A stretch of DNA of 30,666 nucleotides from Clostridia bacterium (GTDB taxonomy: Bacteria; Bacillota; Clostridia; Christensenellales; UBA1242): positions 1-30,666 of the forward strand of contig CAAFWB010000116.1 of the NCBI GenBank assembly GCA_900766395.1, written 5' to 3'. Of this stretch, positions 23,142 through 30,666 are shown piece by piece; the first letter of the stretch is position 1, and the number at the start of each line of letters is the position of its first letter. The translations under genes and the position numbers were made by a program. Under the pieces are notes generated by a model that searched no databases, was not told where the DNA came from, and saw only the letters and a program-made list of their open reading frames with translations.

Positions 23142-23786
23142 ATGAAAAGAGCAAAATTTATCACGATTGAAGGCGGCGAAGGTTGCGGAAAATCAACGCA
23201 AATTTCCTATATAAAAAAGTGGTTTGAAGAACATAATTTGCCTTATGTTCTCACGCTTGAACCAGGCGGCAGTCCGCTTGGTATGGAACTGAGAAAAATA
23301 TTGAAAAATTCAACTTATGAGTTTTCTGACCTCGCCGAACTTTATTTGTTCAATGCGGGTCGCGTGGAGCATATTGACAAGGTTATTCGCCCAAATCTTG
23401 AAAAAGGTGTTTTTGTTATTTGTGACAGATATTTTGATTCGTCAATCGCCTATCAAGGAAACGCGAGAGGGCTTGGTTATGAGCGAGTCAAAAAAATCTG
23501 TTTTGATGCTGTGGGCTATATGATTCCAGACTTGACAATTTGGCTTGACCTGGACCCCGAAAAAGCATTTGCAAGAAAGGGTGGAGCTGATGAGGGCGAC
23601 AGAATCGAACAAACAGGGCTTGAATTCCATAAAAAAGTTTATGAGGGTTACAAAAAACTTTACGCTGAATATCCAGAACGAATAAAACGTGTGGACGCAT
23701 CGCAAAGTGTTGAAAATGTGTCAAAACAAATCGACAAAATTCTCACGGATCTTGTCAAAGACAGCAATCGTGTGAAAAGTATGTGA
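23142..23786 (+). CDS. tmk: Thymidylate kinase
   Basis: Tmk phosphorylates dTMP to dTDP for DNA synthesis. The 214-residue protein has the P-loop GGEGCGKST (about 11-19), the dTMP-binding EPGGSPLG, DRYFDSSIAYQGNARGLG with the DR(Y/F) motif, and the catalytic/lid region around FARKGGADEGDRIEQTGLEF. GAGGTGG lies before the ATG. In Bacillus tmk lies just upstream of holB; here it closes the group. TGA is the stop. Confidence 0.96.
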   Translation: MKRAKFITIEGGEGCGKSTQISYIKKWFEEHNLPYVLTLEPGGSPLGMELRKILKNSTYEFSDLAELYLFNAGRVEHIDKVIRPNLEKGVFVICDRYFDSSIAYQGNARGLGYERVKKICFDAVGYMIPDLTIWLDLDPEKAFARKGGADEGDRIEQTGLEFHKKVYEGYKKLYAEYPERIKRVDASQSVENVSKQIDKILTDLVKDSNRVKSM

Positions 23787-23808
23787 AATAAACAACTCAA
23801 AAATATAA

Positions 23809-23850
23809 AAAATCACAAAATGTCAAAAAAATGTTTTGTGGTTTTTTTTT
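23809..23850 (+). terminator. Terminator after tmk
   Basis: AAAATCACAAAA (23809-23820) pairs with TTTTGTGGTTTT (23834-23845, one G-T pair) across a 13-nt loop, followed by a long T run. The -35 box of the next promoter overlaps the 3' arm. Confidence 0.75.
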
Positions 23851-23864
23851 GATTATTATATAAT
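23836..23864 (+). promoter_or_regulatory. Promoter for the giant surface protein
   Basis: TTGTGG (23836-23841), 17 nt, TATAAT (23859-23864), followed by GGGGAAG before the ATG at 23895. Confidence 0.65.
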
Positions 23865-23894
23865 CAATAACGAATAATAATTATTGGGGAAGCA

Positions 23895-26800
23895 ATGAAA
23901 CAAAAAGGCACTTTTTCTTTGAAGAAAAGACAAACAAGAATAATGCTCTATTTGTTGATGGCAATAATTGCTGTCATTGTTTCTTTTTCTGTCGCTGGCG
24001 CATGGTTCATGGATCGTGACAAAGCAGATAGTCCAATGGATATGGCTGGAGCGGTTATTGTCAAACTTGTTGGCACTGGCGAAGATGGAGCGATTCAAAA
24101 CTTCAAAGAACTTTATGACTCGGACGGCGGTGCGTATCCGGGTGACAAAATACTTGATTCAATCAAAGTGCAAATGGGTGAGAACACAGAAGAATCGGTT
24201 TTGCGTGTCCAATATTCAATCAATATTCTTGACGAAGAAAAAAATGTCAAAACTGAAAATTTGACAGAAGCTGAAACAAATCTCATCACAATGCTTAAAA
24301 ATGATTTGAAAACAAAGACGACTCTTTATAGCTCTGATTGGGTTCAAACTTCAAGTGATTGGATTTATTACAAACATCTTGCAAGCGGCAAAACAAAACC
24401 AATTGATCTTTTTGATGAATATAGTCTTCCTTTGTCTGATTCTCAAATGGATAACAATTATCAAGAACTCAGTTTTAGAATTTCGCTTGTTGCAGAAGCA
24501 ATTCAAGCAGCAAACATTTTGACTCATGAAGAATGGAATACTGACTTAACAAACCTTTCAGATTCCACACTGATGGAACGAGTTATAAAATATAACGGAG
24601 AAAGATTTGCTGATGTTGATGAGGTTTTGCCATATGTTGAAACAACAGGCGGACAATATATTGACACAGGATATGCAGCCAATTTAAACACGGCAGTTGA
24701 GGTTACTTTCCAAACGAACTCTGGCAACAAGTGGCTTTTTGGCTCAAGAACAAGTGGTGGAGCAGCAAATACATATGCAATTCATGTCAGCAGCATGAAT
24801 TCAATTTGGTTCCAAATGGCAAATGATTCTTCAAGCACTCAATTTTCAACAAGCAATTTTTCAAATAAGCAAACGACAATAACTGTCAACAAAGATGCGG
24901 CATATTTGAACGGAACACAAATTGGAACAGTTGGAAGAACCTCTTTTGGAGAAAACACGCTTTCGCTTTATCTCGGCGTCATCAATGCCAATGGAAGTGG
25001 AACAGATAGACCTTTTGTTGGAAAAATTTATAGCTCAAGAATTTGGGATAACGGCGAACTTGTTCGTTTCTTTGTTCCAGCACGTGACAAAGATGGGAAT
25101 ATAGGGTTTTATGATCTTGTCACAAAACAAATGTATTTGAATGCGGGAACTGGAAACTTTGCTTATGGACATAGTATTAATTACATTGTAAATGGCGGAA
25201 CAATTGATGCAGATGCTCCAAAAACGTTTGTTTCAAGCAATTTGCCAATCACACTCCCAGTGCCAACCAGGGCGGGCTATGAGTTTGGTGGTTGGTTCCT
25301 TTCGTCAGATTTTTCGGGTGCGGCGCAAACAACAATCCCAGCGAACACGGACAGTAATGTCTATGTGTATGCAAAATGGATTAAAACCTATAACATAACA
25401 TACCATCTTGGGGGTGGGGAGAATGCAGAAAGCAATCCTCAAACATTTAATGAAAAAACATTGCCATTGACACTTGCGACCCCAACAAGAGAAGGATTTA
25501 CTTTTGCTGGTTGGTACCAAAATCCAGCGTACTCTGGAAATCAAATGACAACAATTGAGATTGGAACAGAAAAAAATGTTTCTCTCTGGGCAAAATGGAA
25601 TGCAGTTGAATATTCTGTTTCTTATAACCTTAATGGTGGCACAAACAACGACCAAAATATCACGAAATACACAATTCTTGACACTCCTGTGAAACTTTAT
25701 AACCCAACTTATGAGGGCTTTGTGTTTGAGGGTTGGTTCACAAAAAGTGATTTTTCTGGAGAAAAAATTACATATCTTTCAAAAGATAATCTTGGAGATG
25801 TCACGCTTTACGCAAAATGGTCACAGGCATACACAATCACATATAACACAAATGGCGGACTGAATGATGGTCGGAACCCAAGCGTATTCACAGAAAACAC
25901 GGAAACATTCTCGCTTTATGAAGCAACAAAATTGAATTTTACATTTCTTGGCTGGTTTGATAATGAAGCACTTTCGGGAACTCCGGTAACCCAAATCACG
26001 AAAGGAACAAAGAGCAATGTGGTTTTGTGGGCAAAATGGAGTTCGGCTCAAATCACGGTCACATTTAATCCAAATGGCGGAGGCGTTTCACCATTGACAA
26101 AAGTTGTCAAAAAAGACGGGACGTATGGCGAATTGCCAACCCCAACAAAAGCGGGCTATACATTCAATGGCTGGGTTGGAAAAAATTTGTTTGACAAGAC
26201 CGCCACAGCATACAAAAAAGGACCCTATCTTCGCGGTTCCGGCGAAGAGGTTTCATATGGGGCATATAGCATCTATCAGATTCAAGTTCCAGCAGGGGCA
26301 ACGCTGACAATAACAAATTCTGGAAAATCGCTAACTCCGGGATATGCGTTTTACACTGCATTGGGCACATACATCACGGGAGCAGACTATGAACAGAAAG
26401 CAGTTATAATAACAACCGTTCCAGCGAATGCAACATATATTCGTGTGTCAGTGAACTTTGGCGAAGAATATCGAAAAGACATTGACTATTTTCAAGTTGA
26501 GATTGGCTCAACACAAACAGCTTATGAAAATTACAAAATAATCACACCTTCAACAAATATAACATCGACACAAAGCCATGCTCTTTGTGCAATTTGGACG
26601 GAGAATGTTTATACTGTCACATATAATCTTGGCGGGGGAACAAATGCTGCGGGCAATCCTGAAACTTTCAAGCGATCAAATTTACCTGTTTTGCTTTATG
26701 ACGCAACAAAGAATGGCGAATATTTTGCAGGTTGGTATTTGGACGCCGAGTTCACAAAACGCGTCACAAAAATTGATGCTGGTTCACTCAAAAACATTGA

Positions 26801-29561
26801 ACTTTGGGCAAGATTCAGTCAAAGTCCACTCGTGTTTGATTTGGTGGGCAGTTCCGCCTATTCTGTGCGTGCGGCAAACACATCGATTTCGGGGAATATT
26901 GAAATTCCGCAAACATATAATGGCAAGCCTGTTGTTGTCATTCAAAACTCTGCTTTCAAAGATTGTTCAAGTTTAACATCAATTTTGATTCCAAATTCAA
27001 TTAAATCAATCGGTATAAACGCTTTTGAAAATTGTTCAAATATCACTGAAATCACGATTCCAAAAGGGGTTACTCTTATTGGAAACAACACTTTCAAAGG
27101 TTGTGTTAAACTTGCAAGTGCATCTTTTTCAACAAGTATTGAAAGCTTCGGCGCAAACGCATTTGCAGGTTGCACAAGTTTGACTTCAATTGTTTTGCCA
27201 AAAAACATTCAAGAAATTGGAGCAAACGCATTTGCAAATTGTTCAAAACTGGCGACAATAGAAGTGTTTGGTGACACTCCTGCAACATTGAAAACTGGCG
27301 TATTCCCTTCAAATGTTTCAAAAATTTATGTCAAACCAAGCCTGGTTTCAACATATAAAACCTCGTGGGCTGAATATAAGGATAAAATAGTTGGTTTCAC
27401 TCAATGCACGATTACTTACAACTTGAATGGTGGGACAAACAGTACCAAAAACATCACATCATTCTTGAAAATTGATTTGCCTGTTAAGCTTTATGCTCCA
27501 ACAAAAGAAAATGCGGATTTCTTGGGCTGGTATACAACTTCAGATTTCTCTGGTGAGAAAGTTTCTGAAATCACAACGGCTTCAAACGTCACTCTTTATG
27601 CTCGTTGGGACCGCAAGATGACAATAACCTATGTTCTCAACGGTGGGGTAAATCTCAGCAATTTGACAACAATAACTGACTCAATGTTGCCTTACACTTT
27701 GAGCGATGCAACAAAATCTGGGTATAATTTTATTGGCTGGTTCACTGATGTAGAATTAACGAGATCGATTTATGCTATTAATACTTATGGAGATATAACG
27801 CTTTATGCGGATTGGGAAGAAATTAATCCTGATTTGGTTTTCACTTTGAATTCTGATGGCAATAGTTATTCTGTTAAAGCAAGATCGACTGATATTTCTG
27901 GAGAAGTTAAAATCCCTGCAACATACAAACGATTGCCAGTGACTACTTTGCCGGGTGACACTGCATTCAGAGGTTGTTCAAAAATAACTGCATTATTTAT
28001 TCCTAAAAGTGTTACAACAATAAAGGTTGATAATCAATATTGGAATTTGTTTAGAGATTGCAGCACATCATTGGTTTTATATTGCGAGCCAGAATCAAAA
28101 CCAAGTGGTTGGAGTGCTTATTGGGATTATTGCGGCTCTTCTTATTTGCGTGTCGTTTGGGGTGCTGCTGACATTGGTCATCAAAATTCTGAGTGGCAAT
28201 ATGTAGAGAAGTCGGATGGGACAATAAAAGTCTTAAAGTATATTGGGTCGTCGGCAGATGTTTTGATGCCAAATGAAATTGAAAGCAAAAATGTTTCAGA
28301 AATTGAAAAAGGTTGCTTTGAAGCAAACACATCAATAATTTCAATAGTTGTGTCAGAAAATGTTGTAATCATTGGCAATCGTGCGTTCTCTAATTGCAGT
28401 TCAATGAGAAGAATTTTCTTGCCAGTGAGTGTGAAAAGTATTTCTGCGTCAGATTATTACAACTCGCCATTTAATGGATGTGATGGCACTTTGGTTATAT
28501 ACAGCGGAATATTGACAGAGCCGAGTGATTGGGATTGGCATTGGAAACAATATAGTTCATCTTCAAGCGTGCTTACAACTGTTTGGGGAGTGCCGGGAAT
28601 TGGGCAAAACGATTCAAATTGGGAATATGTCGAAAAAAATGATAAAACAATATTATTGGTGAGATATATGGGTGAAAGTATTGTTGTGACAATTCCTTCA
28701 AATATTTCTGGCAAAATGATAAATGAAGTTTACGAATCTTGTTTTGTTGCAAAATCGGACATAACATCAATTGATATCCCAAACAGTTTGACGAAATTTG
28801 GAGCAAACGCATTCGCAACTTATAATTCTTTGACAAAAGTAAATATTTCAAATCTTTCGTCATGGTTTAACATCACATTCGTGAATGCAAATTCAAACCC
28901 ACTTTATCGTGCAAATCATTTATTCATAAATGGAACAGAGTTGACAAATTTAGCAATCCCAAGTAGCATAAACATGATAAAAAACTACGCGCTTTATGGA
29001 GCAAGTGGAATCACATCAATAACTATTCCAAGCAGCGTAACAACAATAGGGTACTATGCTTTTGGTTCGTGTAGAGGCATAACATCAATCACCATACCTG
29101 ATAGCGTCACTAATATTGAAAATAGTGCTTTTGATGGATGTACGGCTTTGGTATCAGTCATATTATCAAACAACTTGTCTGCATTAAATTCTGGCGTGTT
29201 TAGTGGGTGTAGTGGTTTAAAATCAATAACTATACCAAGCAGTGTAAAGATTATTAAAGGAAGTGCGTTTTATGGATGTAAAAGTTTGACTTCCATTTCA
29301 ATACCGAATAGCGTAACCAGTATAAAGGGTTGGGCGTTTACCAATTGCACATCATTAACTTCCATTTATATTCCAAGCAGTGTGACCGAAATTGATGGAT
29401 CATCGAAAACAGAATCTCCGTTTTTCGGTTGTTATAGCACAACAAAAATTTACTGCGGACATACATCAAAACCTGATGGGTGGGGAGCTTACTGGAATTA
29501 TTTTTCAAATAGTAATAGTCTATCTGTTGTTTGGGGGGCAAGTGGGCTTCCAGAAAGTTAA
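23895..29561 (+). CDS. Giant BspA-like surface protein with Listeria-Bacteroides repeats
   Basis: An 1888-residue protein with a basic N-terminus and one hydrophobic segment (about 17-38, ending VAGAWF), resembling TasA/SipW-type exported proteins. Next come a laminin-G/lectin-like domain (about 245-425) and six Listeria-Bacteroides (Flg_new) repeats (about 428-975), each NGG...GYxFxGWFxxxxFSG...LYAKW. A first block of BspA leucine-rich repeats follows (about 978-1165, xIPxSIKSIGxNAFExCS), then two more Flg_new repeats (about 1172-1308) and a second, longer leucine-rich block to the C-terminus. The fifth Flg_new repeat carries an inserted module starting NLFDK. No LPXTG, SLH, choline-binding or C-terminal membrane anchor is seen, so retention is unexplained. 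It probably binds host or community ligands; that is inferred. One uninterrupted frame, own promoter and terminator. Confidence 0.92.
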   Translation: MKQKGTFSLKKRQTRIMLYLLMAIIAVIVSFSVAGAWFMDRDKADSPMDMAGAVIVKLVGTGEDGAIQNFKELYDSDGGAYPGDKILDSIKVQMGENTEESVLRVQYSINILDEEKNVKTENLTEAETNLITMLKNDLKTKTTLYSSDWVQTSSDWIYYKHLASGKTKPIDLFDEYSLPLSDSQMDNNYQELSFRISLVAEAIQAANILTHEEWNTDLTNLSDSTLMERVIKYNGERFADVDEVLPYVETTGGQYIDTGYAANLNTAVEVTFQTNSGNKWLFGSRTSGGAANTYAIHVSSMNSIWFQMANDSSSTQFSTSNFSNKQTTITVNKDAAYLNGTQIGTVGRTSFGENTLSLYLGVINANGSGTDRPFVGKIYSSRIWDNGELVRFFVPARDKDGNIGFYDLVTKQMYLNAGTGNFAYGHSINYIVNGGTIDADAPKTFVSSNLPITLPVPTRAGYEFGGWFLSSDFSGAAQTTIPANTDSNVYVYAKWIKTYNITYHLGGGENAESNPQTFNEKTLPLTLATPTREGFTFAGWYQNPAYSGNQMTTIEIGTEKNVSLWAKWNAVEYSVSYNLNGGTNNDQNITKYTILDTPVKLYNPTYEGFVFEGWFTKSDFSGEKITYLSKDNLGDVTLYAKWSQAYTITYNTNGGLNDGRNPSVFTENTETFSLYEATKLNFTFLGWFDNEALSGTPVTQITKGTKSNVVLWAKWSSAQITVTFNPNGGGVSPLTKVVKKDGTYGELPTPTKAGYTFNGWVGKNLFDKTATAYKKGPYLRGSGEEVSYGAYSIYQIQVPAGATLTITNSGKSLTPGYAFYTALGTYITGADYEQKAVIITTVPANATYIRVSVNFGEEYRKDIDYFQVEIGSTQTAYENYKIITPSTNITSTQSHALCAIWTENVYTVTYNLGGGTNAAGNPETFKRSNLPVLLYDATKNGEYFAGWYLDAEFTKRVTKIDAGSLKNIELWARFSQSPLVFDLVGSSAYSVRAANTSISGNIEIPQTYNGKPVVVIQNSAFKDCSSLTSILIPNSIKSIGINAFENCSNITEITIPKGVTLIGNNTFKGCVKLASASFSTSIESFGANAFAGCTSLTSIVLPKNIQEIGANAFANCSKLATIEVFGDTPATLKTGVFPSNVSKIYVKPSLVSTYKTSWAEYKDKIVGFTQCTITYNLNGGTNSTKNITSFLKIDLPVKLYAPTKENADFLGWYTTSDFSGEKVSEITTASNVTLYARWDRKMTITYVLNGGVNLSNLTTITDSMLPYTLSDATKSGYNFIGWFTDVELTRSIYAINTYGDITLYADWEEINPDLVFTLNSDGNSYSVKARSTDISGEVKIPATYKRLPVTTLPGDTAFRGCSKITALFIPKSVTTIKVDNQYWNLFRDCSTSLVLYCEPESKPSGWSAYWDYCGSSYLRVVWGAADIGHQNSEWQYVEKSDGTIKVLKYIGSSADVLMPNEIESKNVSEIEKGCFEANTSIISIVVSENVVIIGNRAFSNCSSMRRIFLPVSVKSISASDYYNSPFNGCDGTLVIYSGILTEPSDWDWHWKQYSSSSSVLTTVWGVPGIGQNDSNWEYVEKNDKTILLVRYMGESIVVTIPSNISGKMINEVYESCFVAKSDITSIDIPNSLTKFGANAFATYNSLTKVNISNLSSWFNITFVNANSNPLYRANHLFINGTELTNLAIPSSINMIKNYALYGASGITSITIPSSVTTIGYYAFGSCRGITSITIPDSVTNIENSAFDGCTALVSVILSNNLSALNSGVFSGCSGLKSITIPSSVKIIKGSAFYGCKSLTSISIPNSVTSIKGWAFTNCTSLTSIYIPSSVTEIDGSSKTESPFFGCYSTTKIYCGHTSKPDGWGAYWNYFSNSNSLSVVWGASGLPES

Positions 29562-29590
29562 AAAAGCAGTGGCGGAAGCCGCTGTTTTTT
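29562..29590 (+). terminator. Strong terminator after the surface protein gene
   Basis: CAGTGGC (29567-29573) pairs with GCCGCTG (29578-29584) over a GGAA tetraloop, preceded by A and followed by six T. Confidence 0.92.
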
Positions 29591-29623
29591 GTCACTGCGT
29601 GACGAGATAGGTACACATTTCTT

Positions 29624-29726
29624 GTGTCATCGTGAGACGGACCGCAGAGCACTGCAGTCTAACGATCTGAAATTGTCACTTCGCGCTTTCCGGATGTCGC
29701 ATTTCGTGCTCGAGGCAGGATGACAC
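29624..29726. repeat. GC-richer intergenic element with terminal inverted repeats
   Basis: About 103 bp bounded by GTGTCATC (29624-29631) and GATGACAC (29719-29726), the match extending to 10 of 11 bases. It is much richer in G and C than its surroundings and has no credible gene. Just outside lies a GTCAC/GTGAC palindrome at 29591-29603. This looks like a small non-autonomous or REP-type intergenic repeat, but only one copy is in the window. Confidence 0.5.
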
Positions 29727-29848
29727 GGATGGACGTTGCGAGGTGATATAGAGTTAATAATATACTTTATTTATATACTTAACTTCTACAATTAAAAAAA
29801 GTGGCAAAAATTATTTTTGGAAATGGTGAAAATATTTTTGAATTTGTG

Positions 29849-29877
29849 TTGACAAGCATTGCAAGATGGGGTAGAAT
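29849..29877 (+). promoter_or_regulatory. Promoter for the S10 ribosomal protein operon
   Basis: TTGACA (29849-29854), 17 nt, TAGAAT (29872-29877). The predicted transcript start near 29884 leaves a leader of about 210 nt before rpsJ, the longest in the window. The preceding 29727-29848 is AT-rich with no feature seen. Confidence 0.8.
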
Positions 29878-29883
29878 GAAAGA

Positions 29884-30093
29884 GCTGTGAAAATTTGGGT
29901 TGATGTGAAAGATTGCTAAATCCCAGACAAGCGGGATAGAGGGAACTTTCACGGACAAGTTCGAACAACGATTTCGAGCGACCGTTTTCCGCTTTTTATT
30001 TTGAGTCGCAGCGCGACACACACGGAATAGTGTGCCGAAAACTCGAAAAAGTGAACATAAACGGGTTTTGCTATTACAGGAGGTAAATTATTA
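29884..30093 (+). promoter_or_regulatory. Structured leader of the rpsJ operon
   Basis: Several helices can be drawn in this 5' leader. GTGAAAG (29905-29911) pairs with CTTTCAC (29946-29952) and encloses an ATCCC/GGGAT hairpin (29920-29924, 29933-29937). Downstream are GTCGC/GCGAC (30005-30017) and CACAC/GTGTG (30019-30034). An AGCG/CGCT pairing with a T-rich tail near 29977-30002 could act as a weak attenuator. S10 operons in other bacteria are regulated by ribosomal protein L4 through a leader, so autoregulation is plausible here but not shown. ACAGGAGG lies 13 nt before the rpsJ ATG. Confidence 0.55.
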
Positions 30094-30402
30094 ATGGCAA
30101 CACAAAAAATCAGAATTAAACTTAAGGCCTATGATCACTCCTTGTTGGACCAAGCATGTCTTCGTATCATTGACATCGCTGACAAGGGTGGAGCAAAAGT
30201 CGCTGGGCCAATTCCACTTCCAACAGACAAGGAAGTTGTGACAATCATTCGTTCACCACACAAACACAAAGACAGCCGTGAACAATTTGAGTCAAGAACT
30301 CACAAACGTATGATTGATATCTTCAGCCCATCAGGCAAGGTTGTTGACGCTCTTATGAAGCTTGACCTTCCAGCTGGTGTTGATGTCAAAATCAAGTTAT
30401 AA
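30094..30402 (+). CDS. rpsJ: 30S ribosomal protein S10
   Basis: The 102-residue protein has the normal S10 length and sequence: MATQKIRIKLKAYDHSLLDQ at the start, GPIPLPTDKEVVTIIRSPHK in the middle, and FESRTHKRMIDIFSP leading to the end. It is part of the 30S head and also acts as NusE in antitermination. It is the first gene of the S10 operon, followed 23 nt later by rplC. Confidence 0.98.
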   Translation: MATQKIRIKLKAYDHSLLDQACLRIIDIADKGGAKVAGPIPLPTDKEVVTIIRSPHKHKDSREQFESRTHKRMIDIFSPSGKVVDALMKLDLPAGVDVKIKL

Positions 30403-30425
30403 TCAAGTCAAGGAGAGAAAGAAAA

Positions 30426-30666
30426 ATGAAGAAAGCAATATTAGGCAAAAAGTTAGGTATGACACAAGTCTTCACTTCTGACGGCTTGGTTGTGCCAGTC
30501 ACAGTTGTTGAGGCAGGCCCATGCGTTGTTGTTCAAAAGAAAACAGCAGAACATGACGGTTATGACGCAACAGTTGTTGCATTTGGAGAAACAAAAGAAA
30601 GCAGAGTAAACAAACCTGCAATGGGAATATTCAAAAAAGCAAACGTTGCTCCACACAAAATCATGA
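30426..30666 (+). CDS. rplC: 50S ribosomal protein L3, N-terminal part (partial)
   Basis: The first 80 residues of L3 are present; the frame runs off the right edge. The start MKKAILGKKLGMTQVF is the standard bacterial L3 opening, followed by VPVTVVEAGPCVVVQKKT. AAGGAGAG lies upstream. L3 binds 23S rRNA near the peptidyl-transferase centre. The order rpsJ-rplC is the usual S10 operon order. Confidence 0.97.
   Translation, partial: MKKAILGKKLGMTQVFTSDGLVVPVTVVEAGPCVVVQKKTAEHDGYDATVVAFGETKESRVNKPAMGIFKKANVAPHKIM

Noticed and set aside
25176..29540. Regular repeats suggesting a CRISPR array or DNA-level tandem array
   Set aside because: The regularity comes from protein repeats in one open frame; the DNA copies differ widely and there are no equal-length spacers.
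29338..29652. Minus-strand frame of 104 codons reaching into the intergenic element
   Set aside because: It crosses the strong terminator at 29562-29590 and lies opposite the surface protein; no family features.
29779..30021. Minus-strand frame of 80 codons in the rpsJ leader
   Set aside because: No ribosome-binding site or recognisable protein; the region is explained by a promoter and a structured leader on the plus strand.

Overview
This window reads as part of the chromosome of an AT-rich, low-GC Gram-positive bacterium (Firmicutes/Bacillota, probably an uncultured gut Clostridia-like lineage). The evidence is strong AGGAGG-type ribosome-binding sites, consensus TTGACA-17-TATAAT promoters, the holB-ricT-trmN6-rsmI-tmk block also known from Bacillus and Clostridium, an alpha2-type GlyRS, DUF378 and DUF6774-like small genes, and a giant BspA/Listeria-Bacteroides-repeat surface protein. 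TGA is used as a stop and Trp is TGG, so the code is standard. The lineage is an inference; no rRNA gene is present.

Layout. 1-2168: end of an ABC-F ATPase, then glyQS. 2174-5948 (minus): alaS, a beta-repeat membrane-anchored protein and a DUF4116-like protein in one transcription unit. 6054-8094: ferritin-like gene divergent from asnS. 8095-8725: AT-rich spacer and a cytidine deaminase. 8817-11939: a membrane/SPFH/zinc-ribbon gene cluster related to Bacillus ydjG-ydjI. 12007-15945: an unrecognised coiled-coil gene, a Rel (p)ppGpp synthetase and a membrane glycosyltransferase. 16059-18412: a PH-domain protein and a GlmU-acetyltransferase/GlmM fusion. 18493-19651: two tiny genes and greA. 19706-23786: holB, ricT, trmN6, rsmI, tmk. 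23895-29561: an 1888-residue surface protein. 29591-30093: a GC-richer repeat-like element and a structured leader. 30094-end: rpsJ and rplC, the start of the S10 ribosomal protein operon.

The most striking points are these. (1) One polypeptide joins the left-handed beta-helix acetyltransferase half of GlmU to a complete GlmM, linking two consecutive steps of UDP-GlcNAc synthesis and lacking the uridyltransferase half. (2) The Rel protein has lost the ppGpp-hydrolase residues and the ACT domain but keeps an intact synthetase. (3) AlaRS ends after the editing domain and has no C-Ala domain. (4) At least three genes have a well-formed -10 box only 6-8 nt before the ATG and no Shine-Dalgarno, suggesting leaderless mRNAs in an organism that otherwise uses strong SD sites. 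(5) An SPFH/zinc-ribbon membrane module occurs without a neighbouring PspA.

The genome is compact. Convergent genes share bidirectional terminators or overlap at their stops, and all intergenic gaps except 29562-30093 are under 300 bp. No tRNA, rRNA, CRISPR array, transposase or prophage gene was seen.
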